Source of the DNA: Artemia franciscana
Taxonomy: Eukaryota > Arthropoda > Branchiopoda > Anostraca > Artemiidae
Length of the DNA: 64,000 nucleotides
NCBI RefSeq assembly: GCF_032884065.1
Contig: NC_088867.1
Location: 1,302,001-1,366,000 of the forward strand
Reading direction: 5' to 3'
Shown: one piece after another, positions 43,391 through 55,320 of the stretch
How the letters are laid out: the number at the start of each line of letters is the position of its first letter
Position numbering within the stretch: the first letter of the stretch is position 1
Position numbers and translations under genes: made by a program
The notes under the pieces: model-generated
What the model saw: only the letters and a program-made list of their open reading frames with translations
The model's database searches: none
What the model was told of the DNA's origin: nothing

Positions 43391-46300
43391 AGGTTAAGTT
43401 TTTAATTTATAAATATCTTCTCAATTGAAAGAAAGAGAAAATGTTTTGGTGTTAACCTCACTATAATTCATCTATGTGACATCCAAACTGTATTGGCCCA
43501 CTTTCAGTCTGAGTTCTGGTCATGCACAGAAAACACAGATTGATTTGGTAAATCTTTGACTTTTGACTTAAATATTTTCACTGACTACCTCTTTCTATGA
43601 AAACTAATAATCTGAGAATTATGTATCTGGCTGTAATGTCTATAACTAGAGACTATTAATTAAGATATTCTAGTCTAATTTCTTTTAATCTAGCATTACT
43701 GTGTTTGTATGTGTCAACTGTCAAGGGATCTAGTACCTTGTCCCAACATAAGATTAACTAGTGCCCAAACTTAAATTCTTTCCATTATCAAAATTCTGGA
43801 TTGTTTGGATTAAGCATTGGTATAAAGGGTTTTAATGAAATTAAATGAGTCTATTCTAGTAAAATAGAGGTTCATACCATTTGCAAAGTTATCCCTGGAT
43901 TTTCACTCAAAACAAGGTTGTCTTTGGATACATTTGCCATTTTTTTTTTTTGTTTTATTATCATAGCGATTCTGGCTACCCACATTTAGTATTGGAATAA
44001 TTTGAAGAAACTCTGTAGGCTATGTATTTGAGATTGCTTTGAAAATTCATAATTCATTTGATTTTGACAGATCAGACTCATTTTAGAAAAACTAAAAGTA
44101 CATTTCAGAAGTACAAATATAATTGAAATGTCTTTAATCTCTTCTGCTGCTGGTAGATTTGTTTTCAAATAGTGCCAGTAATCATAGAAAGTACAGAAAT
44201 AAGTTTCTCAGGATTAAAGTTGAAAAGTTACATGATATCAGCAATTTGAATGAATTGGTGATGTGATGCTATCACAACCTCAATAATTTGTGCTTTACTG
44301 AAAATTAAATACATTCAAATGTTTCCACTTTAGTAAATAAAATATTATCAAGACTTTAAGGAATAAATATTAGTATATGTATATTAAATTGACAATCTAT
44401 GGTCATTTGTTTGTTTTTGTCAGTAAAGTGCAAATTATATTCTTGACAAGACATGTGGGTTTTCAGCCTTATCCATGTTAACTTTTGCTTGTTTTGAGTT
44501 TGACTTGGTTATTCATTGTAAATACTGTTCATTTTGGGTTTCATTTATTTATTGATAATGATTTTTGGTAGTTTTATGCTTTGCATGTTATTTGACTTTA
44601 TTTCTGCTCATTTTTGGATTAAAGGAGCTCTTTACTTTTCTTAAATAGCAACAAAAACCACAGTGCTTTTCCATATCAAACAAACACAACTTAGAGTCAA
44701 TAGGAAAATTTTCTCAAGACAGTGGAATTCAATTCAGAGAATATTTTGGCCCTGTGTTGAAGGGTCATTTTCAGCACAACACACAAAAAAAGTTTTTCTT
44801 GGTCTCAACTTGCCAAATACCCATGATATTTGGAAGCTGTCCATCATTCCTTACCTTCAAAATTTTCCAAAATAAAAGTTAAACTAGACCATCTACTTAT
44901 AAATGCTATGCTCCAGAACAGGGGCATAGCTCCAGAATTGTCATGGGGGGGGGGGGGCCCAAGAAGAATCCAGATAGTCAAGGAGCAAGAGCTATACCCC
45001 TGCCCCAGTGGTATAATTCAACACTTACTGCTGGCATTTAAAGATCCAAATCTCTAAGTAGCTACACCAGAGGTCATTCATTCAGAATTGGACCATCAAA
45101 CCTAGAAAAAGATTTACTTAGTTCTTTATAAATTTGTAACAATCTTGTGGTCTATTGTTTAAGCAATGAGTCCCTTCTCTTGATTGGATTATCTTTATAG
45201 AATAAACTGTTAATGTCATAGCTAGATTTAATCAAGCATGGATGAAAAATAAAAAAGAATAAGCTTCAAAACTGACATTAGCTCAAAATATCCAGTGAAA
45301 ACTGAAGATTAAGGCTCATAAAAAAGGAAGTGCAACCCCATGGGATTTTTAGGGCTTAAAGTTAGGCTTTTTGCAACATACTCTTCCATATCCCTCCATT
45401 GAATTTGTAGATATAAGGTTGCTGCATCTCACATGAAATAGAGCCTGTTGCTGAACAGATAGGTAATAATGCATATTGGTTAAGTGGTAAGATGTTAATT
45501 TAAAATGATTCAGACTAAAATATGAATGTCTAAAATCAAAACACAAAAATTGGAATCAAATTTCAAACCAATTTCAGCAATTAATCTTGCTTAAATCAGA
45601 TTCATGTAATATATTGCAATCTCCAAGTGGAGGCTCTGGGTATATCATTGGGCACACACCCTATCCACATACCCTGACAGGTTTGTGCATATATGAGTAT
45701 TATATCTCCTTTTACTAATGTTTCATCCAAGGATTATTTAGCAGGTCATAATTAATAGTTGGATACTAATCATGCAAGAAATTAAAATTTGTAGGCCTGA
45801 AAATGGGGCCCTTGAACCTGTTAATGCCTAAGAGTCTCCAAGTTTTGATGATCACAAATCCGAAGCTAATGTTTAAACATGCCCAAATTTTGAGTCATGC
45901 ACACCTTCTGCCAAAAAGTACCATACAGTTTGAATTTTATATTCTGATGCCTAAAGCAAGACAATTTACAAAAAATTTAGACTGCTGGCCATTACGTTAT
46001 AGGCTTCAAAGTTTGAAAAATTTGGATTTTTCACTTTTAAAACTTTGAAGCCTGCCAATATTTTTTTTTCTAAAGGAAAGTAGTCTTAAATGTCTTAGAA
46101 AAAGTCTTGTTGACTTTTGGTATATATTCTACCAATTTCAAGTGAATCAAAGTTCTTTTCCCTTTTATGCTCACTTCCCTGGCAACCTATCACATAAGTG
46201 ACCTATCTTGAGTGTTCATTCACAGGAAAATAAATTAAAATGATTTGTGTCCCAACTATTGCCTGTCACTATACAGCCCACCAGTCATTGTCATGGCAGC

Positions 46301-49010
46301 TTTGATGGCTAGCAATTTAATAATGGTAACTATTTCAAACAATACAAGTAGAGTAAATTAAACTAAAAGGAAAGAAAAAGCAAATGCAGAGAAAAATCAA
46401 TGACCCAAGTTGATCTATTTTGTACCAGCATGTGACTTCTTGGTTTGGTATTGCTTTGTTATTGTATTGTATATTTGAAGGCATAAGCTGACCCCCATAA
46501 TCTATCCAAATTATTTTTTCTATAATAACATTTTAGCAGGAAGACAAAAACATTGCAACTTGCTTAAGCTGGAACCTCTAAGACTTCTGATCTCTTTGAT
46601 TGGAGTATATTAGAAAGATTTTGTTTTTGCCACCCCATCTTGATGCTTTATCAGAAAGCAAGGATGCTGTGCCTAATCTAAGCCAAAAACATTAAGCATT
46701 TTCAATCTGTATGATTGGAGGACCAAAGTTATTCAAAACTATCCCATGTTATGGTATTTAGCTAAACTTTTGTTGCAGCAAACAATGCATTTCTTTTCAG
46801 TGGGTGTGTTTTTTTCTAGTTAGAAAGTTGGGAAACCTCTTCAGGATTTTCTGTAGGCTCATCTAAAAAACAAAATATTTTGCTATAGGTCCAAGAATTT
46901 TGCACAATAAATTTAAATTTATTCAATGTAAGTACTAGTGGACTCACTTGACATGTTTTCACTAGGACAGAGCTCACTATTGGAAATCTCAGACAAGGCT
47001 TATAAAAAGTAATACTCTGGACATATTATTTGTGGCAACAGCTACAAATGGAAAACTTACTATATTCACATCAACATTCTGTGTTTTTAAAAGTATTTCA
47101 GAGTTTCATACAAACCTTCTCTGTCCAAATTACTCACAATGTAATGTTCATCTTCTATCATCAAACTGTCATTCTTGAGTTTCACAACATCAGTTTTTGT
47201 ACAGGCAAAAGAGTAGGGGTAATTTTTAAGAGTAGAAACTGATGCTAGTGCTGATAAAATATCACTGCCATCTCGCGTTTGGCGTTTCCCCCAACCTTTG
47301 TAGCTGTTTTTTTATGAGAATAAGGTCAGAGCCTTGTGCAGTTCATTTTATTGGTTAACTAATAAGTAGATTTTGAAGTTTTTTGGGTGATTCTTATTAA
47401 ACTTTGAAGGTTCCTTTTTTATAAGTGAATTCTTAATTAACTAGAAAGTTGGCTACAAAACTGCCATTAAGAATTGTTTGTTCTTAGATATCTTCAAAGA
47501 ATTTCTGGCAAGAAATTTGAACTTGACAGCTCAAGCTAGCCTCCATGGTAAAAGCAAACTCTCAAAATATGATGATTCATTTAGGGATGCTGCAGATTGA
47601 ATAATGCTGCTGTTTGTTAAAGTTGCTTGCTCAAAGGGTCTATTTTTAGTACTGGAGTTTACTTTTCTTCTTTTTAAAGAAAACAAAATATGTAAAATTT
47701 CAAAAAATAGTTGATTTCTTGATAGCCTAGTTGGTTTTAGCCTACTTCATTGTTTTGACTGTTTCAGGACTCCCCTTCTGATGGTCTATTCCTAATTTTT
47801 TGTACAGCTCACATTATAGGAACTTAGAATTGTTTTTTCCAAGATTTCCATTGTATTTGCAAAAGCCTGGTGAACTTTCTTACTTCAGCTAGTTCACTTT
47901 CTAGCAAATAAAACGCCAAAAGGGAAAAAAGTAGACTTGTTAGTTAGCTAAGTTTCGCTAAATTGGACATAACTTAAACGTTTTTGCCAATTAAACTATT
48001 ATTGCCAAATGCTGAATGATGTTGGTGATTTTTTTTACTTTATCCCCAGTTTCCACCTTTATAAGTTACCCCACCTCTGGGGAACAGGCTTCATGATTTG
48101 GGGCTACTATTGACTAATAGCGGTGAGACTTTTGCTGGCTGATACACAAATTACTGGTTTCTTGTGTAGCCTACGTTTGAGGCTAAGTAACATTTATTCC
48201 CATCTCTTACCATGGAGAGTTACATGTAACCAACTGTCAAACAGTTTGCTGGTATATCATCAGGATTGGCTGATTGTGCTGATCTTAAATATATAAGCAT
48301 TATTAAGTTTAATATTACCCATCAAAGGCTACAAGGCTGAGAAAATTAATGATAAACATTTTCCCCAAACTTTATTGATGAATTGTTGAAAGAGAGCTAT
48401 ACTGACAAAGTATTGCTAGTTGCAACTACTGCTACATGCAAATTCGGCGATCCAGTCTTGAAGTACAAGTATTAGCCTTTTTTGAATAAAAAAATGTGCA
48501 CATTTTTTTTTATATACAGTAAGTTGAATTACACAGTGGTATTGTTTCAAGGATGGGCAAAATTGGCTCAACTACTCAAAAATCTCAATTCTGACGATTC
48601 TCACTTGGTCCAGGTTCATCAAGTTAATCTTAATATAAAAATATTAGGAAGCCAATAGTAAGTTTTATATTTTAGTAAAAATTAATAAAGCATTTATCAT
48701 AATATTATTTTTGGGTCAAAAAATACAGAATAAAGTTAATTTTAAGCTGAAATAGCATATTTAAGGCCAACTTTATGGATTGTGTCATACATTATCTAGA
48801 ATTGAGAACCCTCTCTGGGATATGGAATTTAAAAATTCCAAGGGATTGGCGACTATAGAAGTTGTTTGATAATGAACAAACAAAACCAAAATATTGTACC
48901 TACCGCACTGTATTTCAAAATTTTTACGAATTTGTTTGTTCTGGGAATTTGAAGTGTTTCTTTACTTTATATCTGTTAAATCTACAAGACAAATGCTAGC
49001 AAGACTCTCC
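43391..49010. other. DCTN2 intron 1, no gene recognised
   Basis: AT-rich intronic sequence. Short open frames (44663-44875, 45803-46048, 47030-47242) show no domains. It contains a G-run at 44945-44957 and a 14 bp perfect hairpin at 46001-46053. Confidence 0.5.
46001..46053. repeat. 14 bp inverted repeat (hairpin)
   Basis: aggcttcaaagttt (46001-46014) and aaactttgaagcct (46040-46053) are exact reverse complements with a 25-base spacer. Purpose unknown. Confidence 0.85.
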
Positions 49011-49014
49011 TTCC

Positions 49015-49283
49015 CCTCTTTCACTTTGTCTGTCTATCTTTCTCTTCCTCCTTCTCTCTCTCTCTCTATCTCTCTCTCTCTCTGTTTCATACTGCATGTA
49101 TCCCTAACTCTCTCTGTTTCATGCTGTATGTATCTGCCCGTCTCTCTCTCTCGCCCCTCTCTCTCCCTTTCTCTTTCTCTCTCTCTCTCTGACTCCCTCT
49201 CTCACTCACTCTCTCATTCTTTCTCTCTCTCTCAACTCTCATGTTCTCTCTCACTCTATCTGTCTCTTTCTCTCTCTTTTTTT
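49015..49283. repeat. CT-rich microsatellite
   Basis: Interrupted (tc)n runs over about 270 bp, with two copies of ctctctgtttcat.ctg.atgtat inside. The Ser/Leu-rich open frame across it (48894-49289) is a by-product. It lies about 460 bp before DCTN2 exon 2. Confidence 0.95.
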
Positions 49284-49743
49284 TCCTAATTCGTCTTGGT
49301 TTTAAAGTTTGGTATTATGTTTGGATATCATTTTATTTGTTTTTCACAATTTTCTCCTCTGCGATTACTTTGAAAGCTTCCCAAGAAACCTCTAAACGTG
49401 CTCCCTTTCTTCTCAGAAAAAATCCCCAGACCCATCCGCTCTAAGATAGGACATGTGTTCATCATTTTTTTTGTATTTAACAGCCACTCTTCTTTTTACC
49501 CTTAGTACATTCTAGTTTTTAATGCTCAGATTTTTAAATGTTGATTCATTACATTTTTAGTGACAATTCTTTTGTATGAACAGACATAAACCTTAGTGTT
49601 TACTTTCTATGTATTTTAGAGTGTTATTGTTTTTGAAACACACACACAATTTTTGCTAAAAAAAAATTTTCTGTGAAAAAATTGATATTATTAACAAACT
49701 GCTAAAAATATTATTGTTTAATAATATCAATGTTTTATTATAG

Positions 49744-49815
49744 GCACATGACCAACCTGATGTCTATGAAACTAGTGATCTACCTGAAGCTGATCAGGAT
49801 TATGAATTTGGTGTA
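49744..49815 (+). CDS. DCTN2: Dynactin subunit 2, coding exon 2
   Basis: Acceptor tttattatag, 24 codons, donor gtaagt. The translation AHDQPDVYETSDLPEADQDY (then EFGV) carries the dynamitin signature (E/Q)PDVYETSDLPE.DQ. Both ends are in phase 0, linking MDPKYSGLPGI to DTSDSIEQLH of exon 3. The intron after it (4.6 kb) contains the 144 bp satellite and the zinc-finger fossil. Confidence 0.95.
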
Positions 49816-50117
49816 GTAAGTATAGCACTCAGTTATCACTCTAAGGTATGGAAAGCTATTATTAAAAAAACTGATATTCTCTCCCCCCCCTTCTTCTGTA
49901 AATTGTCCTTCAAATTACATATGCAAAATAAAGGGGAACAAGCTTAGTTCCAAAATGTGCAAGAATGTCCATAATGATACACTTTACAAAATAAGAGTTC
50001 CGTTCCAAAGATCCCGTGTCTTTGCACATTTAATACTCACACTGTGACTACTCTTATTGTAACTATCTACTATTCACACATTTCACCCATTATGAAAGAG
50101 CCTATTTCACCTATTTC

Positions 50118-51483
50118 AGACTCTAGTAAGCCACTTGTGAGCGGATACTAGTGTCTGTGTTTGACCAAATCTTAAGAAGTTCCAACTTCATATTTCTCTA
50201 ACTCTAAAAGAATCAGATTCATCTCTCTCAGACTTTTGTATAAACCTAATTCACTTATTTCAGACTCTAGTATACCACTTGTAAGCCAATAGTAGTGTCT
50301 GTGTCTGACTGAATTTTGACAATTTTGCACTTCATATGTCTCTAACTCTAAAAAGAATCCGATTCATCTCTCTCAAGCCTTGGTAATAACCTAATCCACC
50401 TATTTCCGACTAGAGTATACCACTTGTGAGTTGTCAGTAGTGTCTGTGTATGACTGAATCTTGTGTCTCTGAATCAAAAAAGAATCCGATTCATCTCTCT
50501 CAGACTTTGTTAAAAAATAACTAATTCACCTCTTTCAGTCTCTAGTATACCACTTCTGAGCTCGTTGTAATGTCTGTGTATGACTGAATCTTGAAAATTC
50601 CCACTTCATATGTCTCTAACTCTAAAAAAGTTCGATTCATTTCTTTCAGACTGTTGTAAAAAACCTAATTCGCCCGTTTCAGACTCTAATATACCACTTC
50701 TCAGTTGGTAGCAGTGTCTGTGTTTGCCTGAATCTTAATAAGTTCCCCTTTGAAATGTCTGTAACTCTAAAAAGCATCTGATTCATCTTTGTCAGACTTT
50801 GGTAAAAACCTTATTCACCCGTTTCAGACTCTAGTATACTACTTGTGACCTGATAGTAATGATAGTAATAGTGAAAGAATCCGATTCATCCCTCTCTCAT
50901 ACTGTGGTAAAAACCTAATTCACTTATTTTAGAATCTGGTATACCACTTGTGAACTGATAGTAGGGTCTTTGCCTGACTGAATATTGATATATTCCCACT
51001 TCATATGTCTCTAACTCTAAAAAGAATCTGATCCATCTTTCTCAGACTTTGGGGAAAACCCTAATCACCCATTTCAGACTCTAGTATGCCACTAGTGAGT
51101 GGATACTAGTATCTGTGCTTGACTGAATCTCAATAAGTTCCCACTTTATATGTCTCTAACTCTAAAAGAATCGGATTCATCCCTCTCAGACTTTTTGTAT
51201 GAAGTTAATTCACTTATTTCAGATTCTAGTATACCGCTTGTGAGCCGGTAGTAGTGTCTGTGTCTGACTGAATCTTGATAAATTCTCACTTCATATATTG
51301 CTAACTCTAAAAATTATTGGATTCATCTCTCTGGTAAAAACCTGATTCACTTATTTCAGACTCTAGTATACCACTTGTAAGCTGATAGTAGCGTCGGTGC
51401 ATGACTTTATCTTGATAAATTCCCACTTCACATGTCTCTAACTCTAAAAAGAATCTGATTCATTTCTCTCAGGCTATTGTAAA
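50118..51483. repeat. Satellite array in DCTN2 intron 2, unit 144-145 bp, about ten copies
   Basis: The landmark cagactctagtataccactt starts near 50118, 50262, 50407, 50537, 50681, 50826, 50931, 51076, 51221 and 51358; most spacings are 144-145, with shorter units of 130, 105 and 137. Each unit also has gtgtctgtg..tgactgaatc, cttcatatgtctctaactct and gattcatctctctcagac. Copies are diverged by roughly a tenth. There is no coding frame and no separate spacers, so it is not a CRISPR. Confidence 0.93.
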
Positions 51484-51599
51484 ATGTAAAAACGTTTGAC
51501 TTGCTAGAATACCCAAAAAATAATAGAAACATAACAAAGTACTGCATAAAATATTTTTATTGAAAAAACGACATGTAAAATATCATCATAAAAATGAAA

Positions 51600-52040
51600 A
51601 TGAATGCTTCAAACCCATTCCATAACATACTTCTTTATGTTTTCCCTTGACATGGGACTTATTCCAGTTAGGGGATAGTATACGCGAGTTTTAACATGGT
51701 TTCAGCTACAATTGCATCATACATTTTATCATTGGTATTATTGGGTTCATTGACTGGATCTATATTCCTTGGTGATACCAAGGACCGTCTTTATATTCCT
51801 TGGTGATATTGTCTGCCAATGCCCTTTTTATTTTGCTTTCGATTTCACTGTCTATTAACACATTTTTTTTTACATAGTTTGCACTTCTGGCACATAGACA
51901 AGATATGTATTATGATGTTAGTGCAGCAGTAGGCCTTTATTTTTGCCTTTGCTTTCTTTTGTATGCTAATAGTGAAAAAAGAAACAAACAAAAAAAGAAA
52001 AGAAAAAAGAAACAAAGTGAAACACAGAAACAAACACACA
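51600..52040 (-). pseudogene. Unidentified antisense coding fossil in DCTN2 intron 2
   Basis: Minus-strand text with frame changes: KKAKAKIKAYCCTNIIIHIL, SMCQKCKLCKKKC (cysteine-rich), VLIDSEIESKIKRALADNIT, KEYKDGPWYHQ, then NIDPVNEPNNTNDKMYDAIV, AETMLK, and finally TRVYYPLTGISPMSRENIKK ending YVMEWV and a stop. A 17 bp direct repeat (tatcaccaaggaatata) marks one frame change. The quality of the text suggests former coding sequence, probably of a transposon or processed gene. Not recognised. Confidence 0.4.
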
Positions 52041-52965
52041 CCATAAAACTAAACATAACAAATATAAACTATTAAAAAGTAAAAAATAACATTTACATAC
52101 ACACACCATAAAACTAAACATAACAAATATAAACTATAAAAAATATAAAAAATAATATTTAAAATATAATAATAATAATAATTAAAAAATATGGAAAAAC
52201 AAAAAAGAAAGACTGTTTTCTTACTTTAGTAATTAATATAGATAAGTACTCGAACGAGGATTTAACCCTACTCATCCATCCAATTACATAGGTCAAGCAG
52301 CATAGCCATACATAATCAACCGCAAAGAATGGTCCATGGACAGGCAGTCTTAATACAATTACCTATTGCTATTGTATTGCTGATACCTCCTTTTGATAAC
52401 CTGTTTGTTCATTTACGTCTTGAAATTTTCATCTATATGCTCTCAGCCTTACAAGTAGTTGCAATAGAAGTAGTAGTCAAAGAAGCAGTAGTAAATGTAG
52501 CAGTGATTTATATTGCCTTTTGGTAAGATGATCTTGCCCTTTAAACAGTCTCTGGATGTACGCTCTTTTGACAATGTACATGCCCGTAGCAATTATTGAT
52601 TTAGTTCAAATTTTCTCTCAGTATTTTAAATTGAGATGCAATAGTAGTGGTAGCTAACAAATGTTGCCTTTTCGGTCATCTCCCTTATATTTCCTGAAAG
52701 TTACAAATGGATATATTCAGTAATTTCTGAGTTATGCCCTTTTGACAATCTCTATGCACATAACGTGTTTTGATTTAATTCAATATTCCTGCAACGTGTT
52801 GATAACTCAGTGATAACATTGCTCAAATGGAACAATATTAAACTAAAACGGACAGAAATCATTCTTTATAAGTTGGTTTTCCCCTCAACTCCTTGCTCGT
52901 AACGCTCAACTTTTACAGTTTAAACTCTTTGAAAAACCTTTCCAATGCTAAGTTTTTGATAAAAC
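52041..52965. other. Intron 2 sequence, no gene
   Basis: 52060-52210 is A/T-only low complexity with a repeated acacaccataaaactaaaca word. 52320-52860 shows weak resemblance to the repeat family of 56.0-57.4 kb (gcagtagtaaatgtagcagt, ttttgacaat). No gene supported. Confidence 0.4.
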
Positions 52966-53175
52966 ATATCGAAAACATATAAAACATAATAAACATAATA
53001 AAACGTAAAATACATATAGGCATAATAAACATAATAAAACATATAAATCATAAAATATATAAAACATAATAAACATAATAAAACATATAAAACATAAAAT
53101 ATATAAAACATAATAAACACAATAAGACATATAAAACATAAAATATATAAAACATATAAAACATAATAAAACATA
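52966..53175. repeat. AT-rich minisatellite
   Basis: aaaacataataaacataata and aaaacatataaaacataaaat recur with slight shifts in a tract of about 200 bp. Minus-strand Tyr/Phe/Leu-rich open frames here are by-products of the repeat. Confidence 0.9.
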
Positions 53176-53189
53176 TAAAACCTATCCAG

Positions 53190-53760
53190 CTTGTCTTATC
53201 ACCAAAGAACTCAAACCTTTCATATGCTTTATAATTTAAGAAACGCTTCACTTCAAGTGACACTTTATCTCATCATCAAAGAACTTGTAATGGAGAAAAA
53301 CCTATCGAGTGTTATGTACGTAAGAAACATTTTACTTCAAGTCTCAATTTATCTCATTGTCAAAAGACTTGTATAGAAGCAAAACCTTTCAAATATGAAA
53401 TAAGTAAGAAAACCTTCTTTAAAAAAACCGTCTGCTTGCTCATTAAAGAACATACTGAAAAAAATCGTTTCAAATGTGATATATATGTTAAAACATCTTC
53501 CGAAAAATCCTACCTATTGATTATTCAAGAATTCACAGTGGGGCAAAACCTTTCAAGTGTGAAATTTTTGAAAAAAAACATTCCGCCAAAAACATTGTTT
53601 TTCCTGTTTTTTTTTTTGGCGGAATGTTTTCTGGCATATTTCACGTAAGCTAGTAATTTACTTTAAGTGAGTTTTACTTCATTTTAGTTTTCCCTGTCGT
53701 CAAGGAACACGTATTGAAGAAAAATCTTTTGAATGTCAAATTTATTTACTGGAGACATAA
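53190..53760 (+). pseudogene. Ruined C2H2 zinc-finger array (84 bp period)
   Basis: Plus-strand text in changing frames repeats every 28 codons. One finger reads EKPIECYVRKKHFTSS then LNLSHCQKTC, against the consensus EKPY.C..C.K.F.....L..H...H. Others read AKPFKYEISKKTF, KEHTEKNRFKCDIYVKTSSE and GAKPFKCEIFEKKHSAK, and a late one ESFECQIY. The linker TGEKPF is visible in degraded form at least five times. Cysteines and histidines are mostly lost. It is a fossil of a multi-finger transcription factor gene or retrocopy in DCTN2 intron 2. Confidence 0.65.
53575..53630. repeat. 18 bp perfect inverted repeat
   Basis: aaaacattccgccaaaaa (53575-53592) and its reverse complement (53613-53630) are separated by 20 bases. 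It cuts through the zinc-finger fossil. Confidence 0.9.
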
Positions 53761-54065
53761 TTGACAACACTGGATGTGTCGGCAATGATACCTTGAGCTC
53801 CACCAGGTGGTTCCGTTGCTGGAAAAAGAAGAATAAGATAAAATATTGATTGAGAGCTGAGGTAGCTCCAATATTTGTTCATTAAAATTTTGAATAGGCA
53901 AACTAAAAAAAAGGTAGAGATGTTATATACAAAAGCTTTGATTTACATAAGCTCACCTGGTTGAACTCGTCACCAGGAGTACCTAAACGGGACTTTTTCG
54001 AAGTATTGTTACCATATGAAATCAACCACCGTAAGAGGCCATCCCAAAAGAACATTTACTTAGTT
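53745..54065 (-). other. Antisense exon-like pair in DCTN2 intron 2
   Basis: The minus strand reads ATG with MFFWDGLLRWLISYGNNTSK, then KSRLGTPGDEFNQ, followed by donor gtgagc (54054-53956). Then a pyrimidine tract ending tttttccag (53822) precedes text that in one frame gives TEPPGGAQGIIADTSSVVNY, VSSK and a stop (53820-53747). The simple join is not in the same phase as that second reading, so the connection is unproven. Splice-like signals plus coding-like text suggest a small nested gene or a fossil. No family recognised. Confidence 0.3.
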
Positions 54066-54379
54066 TCTTGACGTATTGTCAGATTATGGTGTGCCATGAA
54101 ACTAGATACAAAAAAAACGTGGTGATTATCTTTAGAAAGATAAAAAAGCTATTATGATTTCAGTTTCACCCCAGGATTTCAATTCGTGATGCCACCACCC
54201 TCTTTTTACAACCGTCAGTTAGCCCCATCGACGTTATATTTTCTCTCTTCATGCTGACGGCCATCATCTCTACTTATTTTAATGTTGCAACTAACACCTT
54301 TTTTGTATTTCTAGTTCATATGCTTTTGGATATTCTATTTATTTCCCCTCTGTTTAAAAATAACTTTTCTTAATTTTAG
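54066..54379 (+). other. Distal DCTN2 intron 2
   Basis: No gene seen. It ends in the pyrimidine-rich acceptor tract ttcttaattttag. Confidence 0.5.
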
Positions 54380-54631
54380 GACACAAGCGATTCGATTGAG
54401 CAGCTCCATATTAGCACAAATGAATCCATTTCCAAATTTCGTGGTAGATGGCTAGATGGCTCTAAAGTTGATTTCTCTGACAACATTGCCAAAAGAAAGA
54501 AGAGTGGCTACATAGCCCAAAATGAACTATGGGAACTTCAAGCTCAGGGTGAGCCTGAAACTCCTCTTCAGAAATTTCGTCGACTTCAGTGCGAAACGAA
54601 AGAACTCCTGGAAGACCTCTCTTCTGCAAAG
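54380..54631 (+). CDS. DCTN2: Dynactin subunit 2, coding exon 3
   Basis: Acceptor taattttag, 84 codons, donor gtgatg. The translation starts DTSDSIEQLHI and includes FRGRWLDGSKVDFSDNIAKR, KKSGYIAQNELWEL, and GEPETPLQKFRRLQCETKEL ending LEDLSSAK. It aligns with dynamitin segments A...F......LDFSDRI.K....GYE..EYE.L and KETP.QK..RL..E...L. Phase 0 at both ends. This region begins the coiled-coil part through which dynamitin assembles in the dynactin shoulder. The donor gtgatg is weaker than consensus, but gtga is common. Confidence 0.93.
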
Positions 54632-55320
54632 GTGATGTCAAATCTTTGTTGTCATTTTAGGCCATGAATGAGTGGATATCAATATTAACAACGAACACCT
54701 ACTTTAGGTATTGAAAACAAGAAGAAAGCGCTTTGCCTTCGAATAAACATTTTCAAACCATTGAATTCTATAGAACCTACATATTTATAAAATATAAAAA
54801 TTTGACAGAAAATAGGATGCCAAATGGTTTTAAAGCGCCTAATGGCCGATTCGAAGTTTGCTACTATTGTTTGAGTTTGCTCTGCCAACTTACTTCAACA
54901 ATTTTTTCAGGTGTTTGCAATGTTGATCTCTTCACATGACAAGAACTTTTTCGGAAGGCAAATAATTTGAAGAGAAAAACTGTGGTCTCTTTTGATAACA
55001 GCCATACTTTTTACCGTCTTTTAGGTATAGGTGTTTTATTTCGAAAACATTGTTTCAAAACAAACAGAAAGATTAGAAGGACCATGGAAGTTTCAACCTC
55101 CTAAACTACGGATTGTATTAGTACCCCAAATTTTTTTTACTTTTTCTGTTCCCGTCAGTTCTCCTCCCCCCTCAGAAGAAAACAAAGGGTGTCTTTTGAT
55201 GGTCCTGGGATAAGAGCTTGTAATAATTGATACTTTGTTCCGAAGTAGTTTTACTTTCATAGAAAAAAAATTGGGAGAATTATGAGCTTCGTCTGAAATT
55301 TAGAATCTAATTACCGCTCT
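54632..55320. other. DCTN2 intron 3, proximal part
   Basis: No gene seen. The open frames here are short and without motifs. Confidence 0.5.

Noticed and set aside
48894..49289. 131-codon Ser/Leu-rich open frame
   Set aside because: It is the translation of a (tc)n microsatellite; no domain, and it sits in a DCTN2 intron.
50118..51483. CRISPR-like regular spacing
   Set aside because: The whole 144 bp unit repeats; there are no short repeats separated by unique spacers, and the DNA is eukaryotic.
52920..53263. Tyr/Phe-rich minus-strand frames that resemble membrane proteins
   Set aside because: They are translations of the aaaacataataa minisatellite.
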